Below, in pieces: positions 1 through 4,632 of a stretch of 6,075 nt of DNA. The notes under the pieces are model-generated. The model made no database searches. It had not been told where the DNA came from and saw nothing but the letters and a program-made list of their open reading frames with translations. The stretch's first letter is position 1, and every line of letters begins with the position of its first letter. The stretch comes from Candidatus Aenigmatarchaeota archaeon. Lineage in GTDB: Archaea; Aenigmatarchaeota; Aenigmatarchaeia; QMZP01. Both the position numbers and the translations under genes were made by a program. The stretch is taken from positions 1 to 6,075 of the forward strand of contig JACQOD010000007.1 in assembly GCA_016202725.1 (NCBI GenBank). The letters are read 5' to 3'.

Positions 1-27
1 TCGTTCACGTTATTCTGCGGCGACCCC

Positions 28-783
28 TTAGAAGGCCCCGCCGATGAAGGTGCCCAGCCAGTAGGTCGCCAGCGCGGCGATGAATCCCAGGGTCAGCATC
101 TCCAGCCCGCTGCGGATCCAGTTGCGCTTGGTGACCCTGGTCTTGGCCGCGCCCAGGAGGAAGATGCCTGCCAGGGAGATGGCCCAGGATGCGGGCAGGG
201 CCAGCGCCACCGGCAGGAAGAGGTACGCGATCAGGGGCACGAAGCCCCCGACCAGCGCCGCGATGCACATGATCACCCCGATCTTCGCCGGCGACGCGAA
301 CTGGGTTTCCGAGATCCCCAGCTCCTCCTCCAGCATCACCCGCAGCCATATCTTCTTGTTCCGGCTCAGGGTGGCGACGATCTTATCCAGCAGGCCGCCC
401 TCGAATCCCTTCAGGCGGTAGAGTTCGCGCAGCTCCTGCCGCTCGTGCGCCGGATCGTTCTCGATCTCCCGCTTCTCCCGGGCGATCTCCTCGAGGTAGT
501 ACTCGATCTGCGCTCGGGAGGAGAGGTAGGCGTTCATGCCCATGCTGATGGCCGCGGCCATCATCTCCGCGAGGCCGGCTACCAGGATGACCGCCGGTCC
601 CAAGGCTGCTCCAGCGACGCCGGTGACGAGGGCGAAGTTGGACACCAGCCCGTCGTTGAACCCGAACACCACTTCGCGGATGTAGCCCCCTGCGGTGGAG
701 TGGACCTCCCCGTGGGGCTTCTTGCCCCGGTGGAGCTGGTCCAGCACCGCGCGCTTCTCCCGGAAGATGTCCTTCACCGGCAT
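28..783 (-). CDS. VIT1/CCC1-family metal ion transporter
   Basis: Predicted integral membrane protein of 251 aa in the VIT/CCC1 family, which in characterised members moves Fe2+ or Mn2+ out of the cytoplasm. Residues 36-54 carry the family signature (REVVFGFNDGLVSNFALVTG), with the metal/proton-linked Asp at D44. A second helix (about 62-88) ends in a Met-rich SMGMNAYLSSR stretch. A cytoplasmic Glu-rich segment (about 97-155, including LEEIAREKREIE and VMLEEELG) matches the family's metal-binding domain, and hydrophobic segments near 165-190, 193-212 and 226-250 complete a five-helix layout. The frame stays open 40 codons upstream (to 903), but that extension overlaps the next gene's end and reads unlike the family. 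The ATG at 783 sits about 25 nt after a TATA-like box, so I chose it as a leaderless start. The family call is strong; the metal transported is not determined. Confidence 0.87.
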   Translation of the reverse strand: MPVKDIFREKRAVLDQLHRGKKPHGEVHSTAGGYIREVVFGFNDGLVSNFALVTGVAGAALGPAVILVAGLAEMMAAAISMGMNAYLSSRAQIEYYLEEIAREKREIENDPAHERQELRELYRLKGFEGGLLDKIVATLSRNKKIWLRVMLEEELGISETQFASPAKIGVIMCIAALVGGFVPLIAYLFLPVALALPASWAISLAGIFLLGAAKTRVTKRNWIRSGLEMLTLGFIAALATYWLGTFIGGAF

Positions 784-803
784 ACCAGGAATGGGCGCGG
801 GCC

Positions 804-812
804 CATAAAAAG
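804..812 (-). promoter_or_regulatory. TATA box of the VIT-family gene
   Basis: Read on the minus strand this is CTTTTTATG, centred about 25 nt before the ATG at 783. That spacing puts transcription initiation at or within a few bases of the start codon, as in archaeal leaderless mRNAs. No Shine-Dalgarno is visible before the ATG. The box lies in the 109-nt gap between the MBL-hydrolase stop and this gene; I saw nothing else in that gap. Confidence 0.55.
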
Positions 813-892
813 CAGGGGGGTGTTGCAGCAGGAACCTGCACACGGCACGCTTCCCGTGCGCCGAACAGGTGCTGCTCCGCGCACAACCTCCA

Positions 893-1510
893 TCACAGCT
901 CAACCTTCTCCCCCCGCCGGAGCGGGAGGAGCGGGGCCTGGGGCCAGGCCCGGCGGATGATGCGGTTGATGAAATCCGGGTCTTTCAGGAAGCCGTCGTG
1001 GATGGGGATGAGGTGCCTGGGCTGCAGCCGCCTCGCTGCGGCAAGGGCCTCCCGCAGGGTCAGCCAGGGCCCCATCACCGGCAGGGCCAGGATCTCTGGT
1101 CGCAGATCAGGGGGGAAGGCGAGCGAATCCCCGGGGTGGAGCATTCTCCCTCCGATGAGGAAGCCCGTATTCTCCGGGGTAGCCAGCCCCTCGGGGAGGA
1201 GGCCGTGGGCCATGCCCTGCAGTCGCAGGGGCAGGCTCCCGGCGTGGTGGACCGGCAGGCCCTGCTGCCGCAGCAGGCTGGCGACCGCAGGGATGGTGAT
1301 CGCCTTGGCCTTCGTGTCCCGGATGATGCTCTTCAGGACTTCGGGGAAGGTGTGGTCCGCATGCTCGTGCGTGAGGAGGATGGCGTCCAGTCGTCCAAAG
1401 AGGCCCGGTTCCGGAGGAACCGGAAACGAGAGATTGCCCGGATCGATCAGCAGGCGCTTGCCCTGCTCCTCCACGAGGAGGCAGGAATGGCCGAAGGAGG
1501 TGATCTGCAT
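893..1510 (-). CDS. MBL-fold (beta-lactamase superfamily) metal-dependent hydrolase
   Basis: A 205-aa metallo-beta-lactamase-fold protein of the small UlaG/UPF0173-like kind. The N-terminus (MQITSFGHSCLLVEEQGK, then LLIDPGN) is the family's first beta-hairpin. The zinc motif HEHADH is at residues 48-53. Later candidate ligands are H102, D128 (in HPGDSL) and H171 (in IPIHDGF), spaced as expected for a di-metal site. Length is close to the family's usual 200-230 aa, so it appears complete and cytoplasmic. Relatives include lactonases and many members of unknown substrate, so only hydrolase can be claimed. The frame is open upstream to 1651, but family similarity begins exactly at the Met at 1510, which also follows a TATA box by about 30 nt. 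It lies between radB and the VIT gene on the same strand, with 174 and 109 nt gaps and separate promoters. Confidence 0.85.
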   Translation of the reverse strand: MQITSFGHSCLLVEEQGKRLLIDPGNLSFPVPPEPGLFGRLDAILLTHEHADHTFPEVLKSIIRDTKAKAITIPAVASLLRQQGLPVHHAGSLPLRLQGMAHGLLPEGLATPENTGFLIGGRMLHPGDSLAFPPDLRPEILALPVMGPWLTLREALAAARRLQPRHLIPIHDGFLKDPDFINRIIRRAWPQAPLLPLRRGEKVEL

Positions 1511-1536
1511 GCTGCCCTGCTCTTGGTCAGGTGCGG

Positions 1537-1545
1537 ATAAATAGC
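1537..1545 (-). promoter_or_regulatory. TATA box of the MBL hydrolase gene
   Basis: GCTATTTAT on the minus strand, centred about 30 nt before the ATG at 1510. This predicts a transcript with no leader or only a few bases of leader. It sits in the 174-nt gap after the radB stop (1511-1684), the rest of which shows no other feature I would defend. Confidence 0.5.
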
Positions 1546-1684
1546 TCGCGCCGGAAGCGATGGTGAGATCCAGGCGTCCGCAGGACCCTCCCCGCCTGGG
1601 CTGGAGTGCCCGCCACCCCTTCGGGTCCAAGACGCGAACAGGAAGAGTCACCCGCCTCGCAGCCCCCCGGTGAAGCCCGGAGCC

Positions 1685-2413
1685 TCAGAACAGGCGGAAC
1701 CCCGCTGGCGCAATGCCATCCTGCGTGAGGAGGAACTTGGTCGCCTCCCCCTCGGGGCGGGAGCGGTGCTTTATGATGGTGGCCTTCCTTTCCCCGGGCT
1801 TGCTCGTCTTCTCCAGGAAGAGGAGGGTCTTGGACCAGTAGCGGATCGCGTCCCCGCCCACGACCTCCATCTTTCCGGAGTCCCACTGGCGGAAGGCGTG
1901 CGAGGTCACGAGGACCGGGATGCTGCGCGCGCGCGCGAGCGCTGAAAGCAGGGACAGCTGCCGCGAGAGCTCGCGGTTGGCCTCCATGACGGAGGGGGAT
2001 CTGACCCTGCGTTCCCCGTTGGCGGGCTGGCGCGCTTCGCCCTCGCCGCTGCGCGGCTCGTTGTCGGTGAACTCCAGCCGGTAGAGTGCGGACAGGGAAT
2101 CCACGACGACCAGGTCGGTCCCTTGCAGGGCGCGGATCATCCTGCCTTGGTCCGCGAAATCCTTCGGCTGGAGGAGGTTGATCTTCGGAAGCAGGCTCTT
2201 GTAGCCGGGGAAGAGCTGCTCCAGCCGCGCGAAGGAGAACCCCCCTTCGGTGTCGAGGTAGGTCACGGTCCCCCCCTGCTGGATGCAGGCCAGCGTGGCC
2301 AGCAGGCAGAGGTTGGTCTTGCCGCTTCCCGGCTCCCCGTAGAGGTTGGTCACCGCGCCCGGCTCCAGGGGGCCCAGGAAGGGCGGGAAGGGCTCCGGAA
2401 GCAGGATGTCCAT
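1685..2413 (-). CDS. radB: DNA repair and recombination protein RadB
   Basis: A 242-aa RecA-superfamily protein without the N-terminal helix-hairpin-helix domain of RadA, as expected for archaeal RadB, an accessory recombination protein that binds DNA and works beside RadA. The Walker A motif GEPGSGKT is at residues 26-33, YLDTEGGFS at 52-60, and Walker B LVVVDS at 101-106. Family-typical segments follow: SALYRLEFTD (108-117), VVGGDAIRYWSKT (184-196) and KHRSRPEGEA (215-224). Two oddities stand out. There is an extra charged, low-complexity stretch at about 119-143 after the Walker B region. The segment usually reading TNQV is T170-S-H-A-F174, so the Asn-Gln pair is replaced. The ATG at 2413 follows a TATA box by about 24 nt, supporting a leaderless start; the stop is 1685-1687. 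RadB identity is firm from the motif set and length. Confidence 0.92.
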   Translation of the reverse strand: MDILLPEPFPPFLGPLEPGAVTNLYGEPGSGKTNLCLLATLACIQQGGTVTYLDTEGGFSFARLEQLFPGYKSLLPKINLLQPKDFADQGRMIRALQGTDLVVVDSLSALYRLEFTDNEPRSGEGEARQPANGERRVRSPSVMEANRELSRQLSLLSALARARSIPVLVTSHAFRQWDSGKMEVVGGDAIRYWSKTLLFLEKTSKPGERKATIIKHRSRPEGEATKFLLTQDGIAPAGFRLF

Positions 2414-2420
2414 GGCACCG

Positions 2421-2444
2421 CTTGGCGGCAGGATTTATATGGCC
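2421..2444. repeat. 24-bp direct repeat, left copy (overlaps radB promoter)
   Basis: On the plus strand it reads CTTGGCGGC, then a variable base, then GGATTTATAT, a variable base, and GCC. The same sequence recurs at 3751-3774 in the same orientation with only two differences (positions 10 and 21 of the repeat). The similarity stops abruptly at both ends. The copies bracket the AT-richer ATPase gene and its promoter, so this could mark the edge of an inserted cassette. The alternative is two independently conserved copies of one promoter/operator. Confidence 0.75.
2433..2440 (-). promoter_or_regulatory. TATA box of radB
   Basis: ATATAAAT on the minus strand, centred about 24 nt before the radB ATG at 2413, giving a leaderless transcript. 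It lies inside the left copy of a 24-bp direct repeat and almost touches the 3' end of the upstream ATPase gene (stop at 2447-2449), so radB can be transcribed independently of that gene. Confidence 0.65.
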
Positions 2445-2446
2445 GA

Positions 2447-3631
2447 TCATTCGTTCAGCAGCCACTGCTCAATATTCTCCAATGAGATAGTAATCCCGGA
2501 GGCTTCAACCGTCGAATGAGTTCCCGTGTAAAGTATTCGCGCTCGACTCACTTTCTTAGCGGTACAGAACTCCACGAGCCCCCTCTTCTCGCGTTCGGGA
2601 AGGTGCTCGGCGGAGCAGACGTTAATGGGCTGGATGTCATTCTTCTTTCGCGAAATGAAATCCACCTCCTGCCTCATCTTCCAGTAGTAGACTTCAAATT
2701 GCCGGTGCTTCAGTTCGATTGCAACAGCGGCCTCCAGCAATCTCCCCGTGTCTTCGCTGAACGACTTGGATGCATATTGCTGCATGCCAAGATCATACGC
2801 ATATACCTTGCGCTTCCGTGTCAGCGACTCTTTCAGCGAGTAGGAGAAATACGGGACCTGGAAGATCAGGAAGGACGCCTCTAGGTAGCCAATGAACCGC
2901 CTAATGGTCGCGTAGCCGAGGCCCGTCAAGCTTCGCAGTTGTTTAAGGCTTGTTTCCTTCCCCGCATGGGTCAGCAGGTAGAATGCAAGGCTTCGTAAGG
3001 CATTGCTATCGCGGACATTGTACCTGCTCATGATATCTTTCACGAGGGCGGTCTCAAAGTACGACTCCAGCAGCTTCTCCTTCTTGTCGGGATCAAGCAC
3101 CACCTCCGGATACCCTCCGATCTTGATATATTCCATGAGGCCTCGCCTGGTGACGCGATGGAATTCCTTATAGGACAGCGGAAGAATCTGGAACCCGATT
3201 CCCCGTCCTCCGAGCGCCGTGGAGAATTCCCCGCTGAGCAGTTTCGCAGATGACCCGGCAACTATCACCTTGCATTGTCTGGTATCCACTGCCCTGCGCA
3301 CCCATTTCTCCCACCCTGGAATCAGCTGTACCTCATCAAAGACAATGCAGTCAGTCGCCCGCAGGCCCTCCGCAAAATCGTCCATGGTCTTGAGTGTCAA
3401 TGCATCAATCAATGCGGGATCCTCGAGGTTGACATACCTGGTTTGGATACGTCCCGGAAGCCGTTCCAGCAGGTGTCTCGCTACGACTGATTTTCCCGAC
3501 CGCCGAGGCCCGGTGAGAAAGATGGCGTGCTGATTGCTTATGTGGGGAAGAATGCCCTCCTCGACATCCCGTTCAAAGGTCTTTTCGCGCAGCCTCCATT
3601 TTACGAGCAATTCATGCAATTCTGGTCGCAT
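2447..3631 (-). CDS. P-loop ATPase with DUF4143-type C-terminal region
   Basis: A 394-aa ATPase of the archaeal AAA/DUF4143 class, common in archaea and bacteria and often found on mobile or accessory DNA; the cellular role is not established. The ATPase domain is N-terminal: Walker A GPRRSGKS (41-48), Walker B IVFDEVQ (96-102), sensor-like VAGSSAKLL (124-132), then GGRG (141-144) and IGGYPEVV (171-178). A winged-helix-like section (about 205-260, with LRSLTGLGYATIRRFIGYLE) follows. The C-terminal part has the nuclease-fold-like EVDFI at 322-326 and ends in WLLNE, as complete family members do. So it looks intact, not a pseudogene. The start at 3631 follows GGAAG closely and has a TATA box about 53 nt upstream. 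Base composition is markedly more AT-rich than the flanking genes (one line of 60 counted at 42% GC against 67% in tyrS), which with the flanking repeats suggests acquisition from elsewhere. Confidence 0.88.
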   Translation of the reverse strand: MRPELHELLVKWRLREKTFERDVEEGILPHISNQHAIFLTGPRRSGKSVVARHLLERLPGRIQTRYVNLEDPALIDALTLKTMDDFAEGLRATDCIVFDEVQLIPGWEKWVRRAVDTRQCKVIVAGSSAKLLSGEFSTALGGRGIGFQILPLSYKEFHRVTRRGLMEYIKIGGYPEVVLDPDKKEKLLESYFETALVKDIMSRYNVRDSNALRSLAFYLLTHAGKETSLKQLRSLTGLGYATIRRFIGYLEASFLIFQVPYFSYSLKESLTRKRKVYAYDLGMQQYASKSFSEDTGRLLEAAVAIELKHRQFEVYYWKMRQEVDFISRKKNDIQPINVCSAEHLPEREKRGLVEFCTAKKVSRARILYTGTHSTVEASGITISLENIEQWLLNE

Positions 3632-3659
3632 ACTTCCTTTTCATGGGCTCTCTAATAAA

Positions 3660-3679
3660 GGTTACCACATATGGTAACC
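3660..3679. promoter_or_regulatory. Operator-like perfect inverted repeat before the ATPase gene
   Basis: GGTTACCA, four bases CATA, then TGGTAACC: two perfect 8-bp arms. On the minus strand it lies directly downstream of the TATA box (3681-3688) and covers the predicted transcription start near 3659. A protein bound there would block initiation, so a repressor site is the simplest reading. A further half-site, GGTAACC, occurs at 3735-3741. The binding protein is unknown; it might be the ATPase's own DNA-binding section or the winged-helix protein encoded at 4125. Confidence 0.6.
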
Positions 3680-3680
3680 C

Positions 3681-3689
3681 TATATAAAT
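3681..3689 (-). promoter_or_regulatory. TATA box of the ATPase gene
   Basis: ATTTATATA on the minus strand, about 25 nt before the end of the palindrome and about 53 nt before the ATG at 3631. Unlike the neighbouring leaderless genes, this predicts a leader of roughly 28 nt that carries a GGAAG ribosome-binding motif three to four bases before the start codon. Confidence 0.55.
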
Positions 3690-3750
3690 CACCTCAACGG
3701 GATAAAAGCGAACGGTCTCAGGCATTTTTCGTTCGGTAACCAGCAGTTCT

Positions 3751-3774
3751 CTTGGCGGCCGGATTTATATCGCC
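3751..3774. repeat. 24-bp direct repeat, right copy
   Basis: Matches 2421-2444 at 22 of 24 positions in the same orientation. It retains the ATATAAAT box on the minus strand (3763-3770), which points toward the ATPase gene and could act as a second, more distant promoter for it. Immediately to the right the sequence differs completely from that beside the left copy. Confidence 0.75.
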
Positions 3775-3821
3775 ATGAAAAACGAGGAGGATTATCACCA
3801 CAAGGAAGTGAAAAGTATAGC

Positions 3822-3829
3822 TTTATAAA
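3822..3829 (+). promoter_or_regulatory. TATA-like box in the divergent region
   Basis: TTTATAAA is a good archaeal TATA match. Because it is its own reverse complement, it could direct transcription either way. To the right, initiation near 3851 would give a short leader for the possible 20-codon ORF at 3860 or start an RNA across the tandem dyads. Confidence 0.35.
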
Positions 3830-3859
3830 CCTATCCCCCAAGAAAACGGGGGGAACACC

Positions 3860-3922
3860 ATGACCCGCAAGCCAGAAGCCCGGGATCCGTGGGTGAAGCA
3901 ACCCAGTGGCCTCGTTCTATAG
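3860..3922 (+). CDS. Possible 20-aa small protein (unrecognised)
   Basis: An ATG-to-TAG frame encoding MTRKPEARDPWVKQPSGLVL. It has a TATA box about 34 nt upstream and a G-rich stretch (ACGGGGGGAAC) just before the ATG that could serve as a weak ribosome-binding site. Its last codons run into the first of two tandem dyads, so translation could affect folding or binding there. I recognise no family. It may be a leader peptide, a remnant of a longer gene, or chance. Confidence 0.2.
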   Translation: MTRKPEARDPWVKQPSGLVL

Positions 3923-3966
3923 ACAGAACGATCTTGCATACTTCTCGTTCTGCGTATAGAACACTC
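3911..3966. repeat. Two tandem dyads, 33-nt period
   Basis: Copy 1 (3911-3933) reads CTCGTTCT, six bases, AGAACGATC. Copy 2 (3944-3966) reads CTCGTTCT, six different bases, AGAACACTC. Each has inverted arms (GTTCT/AGAAC) with the same 6-nt spacer, and the start-to-start distance is 33 nt, close to three helical turns. Conserved arms with a variable spacer are what paired binding sites for a dimeric regulator look like. Two small RNA hairpins are possible but would have short stems. Confidence 0.55.
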
Positions 3967-4012
3967 TTGTCCTTTCGTGAGGGACACCTCGCTCCAGCTT
4001 TTCCTGCACGCC

Positions 4013-4021
4013 TGCTTTTTA
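4013..4021 (+). promoter_or_regulatory. TATA-like box upstream of the winged-helix operon
   Basis: GCTTTTTAA on the plus strand, very similar to the box of the VIT gene (GCTTTTTAT on its own strand). Initiation would fall near 4042-4047, beside an ATG cluster (4037, 4040, 4046). It is the best promoter candidate for the winged-helix, cysteine-rich and tyrS genes. Confidence 0.4.
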
Positions 4022-4045
4022 AGGCGGCGGGGGGGAATGATGATC

Positions 4046-4111
4046 ATGGCCACCGGCGGCATGCACCCAGAGCGCATCCCAGCCGCTGCTTTTGCCCCCT
4101 ATTTCGTGTAA
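4046..4111 (+). CDS. Possible 21-aa leader peptide (unrecognised)
   Basis: An ATG at the predicted transcription start opens a frame encoding MATGGMHPERIPAAAFAPYFV, ending with TAA at 4109-4111, 13 nt before the ATG of the winged-helix gene. Two ATGs at 4037 and 4040 are in the same frame and would extend it to 24 aa. Its position, leaderless at the head of an operon, is that of a leader peptide or upstream ORF. I know no family for it, and chance is quite possible. Confidence 0.25.
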   Translation: MATGGMHPERIPAAAFAPYFV

Positions 4112-4124
4112 GGCTGTCTTTCCC

Positions 4125-4436
4125 ATGGACGGCGCCATTCCTCCCCTGCTGCAAGAACGAATCTGGTCCGTGGCAGCGTTCGCGTGGCGCCAGTTAACTG
4201 GTCCTGAGCGGAGGGCATTGAACATCCTTGCCAATGCTACCCTGCCCGCGACTGCGCTCGCAAGGGGCATTGCTGGCGAGGAAGCCTGTTCCCTGACCGC
4301 CGCCTGGAACGGGCTGCGCAAGCTGCGGGCGGCGGGATTCATCGCCCGGAGGGGAGGGACGCTCAGGCTCACGCCTGCGGGAGAACTGCTCTGGGAAGGA
4401 GGACGCCATGCACTGCAAGTACTGCCGCGAGAATGA
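4125..4436 (+). CDS. Small winged-helix DNA-binding protein
   Basis: A 103-aa cytoplasmic protein that reads as a single winged helix-turn-helix domain. LTGPERRALNILANA (24-38) forms the first helix, PATALARGIAG (41-51) the second, SLTAAWNGLRKLRAAGFIARR (57-76) a recognition helix followed by the usual GxI turn, and GGTLRLTPAGELLW (77-90) the wing and following helix. This resembles MarR/ArsR-like and archaeal HTH regulators, but I cannot place it in a named family. The ATG at 4125 is preferred; a TTG at 4092 in frame would add 11 residues and overlap the possible leader peptide. Its last ten codons overlap the next gene. It heads the operon leading into tyrS, so it could regulate itself and tyrS, perhaps through the dyads at 3911-3966; that link is inference. 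Confidence 0.65.
   Translation: MDGAIPPLLQERIWSVAAFAWRQLTGPERRALNILANATLPATALARGIAGEEACSLTAAWNGLRKLRAAGFIARRGGTLRLTPAGELLWEGGRHALQVLPRE
4396..4403 (+). promoter_or_regulatory. Shine-Dalgarno site of the cysteine-rich gene
   Basis: AAGGAGGA lies five bases before the ATG at 4408, inside the coding sequence of the winged-helix gene. It is the strongest ribosome-binding site in the window and fixes the start of the downstream gene, while most first genes here appear leaderless. Confidence 0.7.
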
Positions 4437-4617
4437 AGGCTGCGTCTACGAGCAGCCGCTGCTGGACATCTGGGATCTGCGAACGCTGCCCTGCGAGCGC
4501 GAGGTGGCCTACCGCTGCCCCCTCACCGATGCAGTGCGGGAGGGGCTGAGCCCTCCCCTTTCCGACCACCTTCCGCAGCGGTGGCTGCTGGAACGCGTGC
4601 GGGATTTAAGCGAATGA
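4408..4617 (+). CDS. Cysteine-rich 69-aa protein of unknown function
   Basis: A small protein with CxxC at C3-C6 and further cysteines at C12, C29 and C37, followed by a cysteine-free, charged C-terminal half ending in LLERVRDLSE. The cysteine pattern could bind one zinc ion or an iron-sulfur cluster, but does not match a zinc ribbon I can name. There is no signal peptide or membrane segment, so it is presumably cytoplasmic. It overlaps the winged-helix gene by 29 nt in another frame and has a strong Shine-Dalgarno, so the two are probably translationally coupled. tyrS begins 15 nt after its stop codon. I do not recognise the family; the tight packing, start signal and clean frame make it a likely real gene. 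Confidence 0.65.
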   Translation: MHCKYCRENEGCVYEQPLLDIWDLRTLPCEREVAYRCPLTDAVREGLSPPLSDHLPQRWLLERVRDLSE

Positions 4618-4632
4618 GGAGAAAAGGTAGGT

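Larger units (their letters stand above)
3632..4124. other. Intergenic regulatory region between divergent units
   Basis: About 490 nt separate the minus-strand ATPase from the plus-strand winged-helix operon, with no convincing gene longer than about 25 codons. It contains, left to right, the ATPase promoter with its palindrome, the right direct repeat, TATA-like boxes at 3822-3829 and 4013-4021, and two tandem dyads at 3911-3966. A 17-codon frame starts at 3775 (ATG directly after the repeat) and ends at 3828, but I do not call it a gene. Longer frames here have no family resemblance and cross the dyads, so I treat them as chance. Confidence 0.5.

Noticed and set aside
1583..1628. GGACCC / GGGTCC inverted arms after radB as a terminator
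   Set aside because: The arms are only 6 bp with a loop of about 34 nt and no T-run follows; such pairs are expected by chance in GC-rich DNA.
1925..1937. Alternating GC run that could form Z-DNA
   Set aside because: It is short and lies inside radB where it encodes the ordinary ALARAR helix residues.
2605..2670. Loss of nuclease residues in the ATPase C-terminal part (EVDFI followed by PINVC instead of an ExK motif)
   Set aside because: From memory, archaeal members of this class commonly have IQV-C or IQV-S here, so the missing Lys is not unusual for the family and does not show decay.
3709..3735. CGAACG ... CGTTCG inverted repeat with a 15-nt loop
   Set aside because: The 6-bp arms contain T-rich loop sequence but no T-run after the stem; too weak to call a terminator or operator.
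4037..4043. ATGATGA resembling the C box of a C/D-box guide RNA
   Set aside because: No CTGA D box or internal D'/C' pair occurs within the following 60-70 nt.
3823..4077. 84-codon minus-strand frame across the divergent region
   Set aside because: Its translation has no family resemblance, no start signals, and it crosses the promoter and dyad region.
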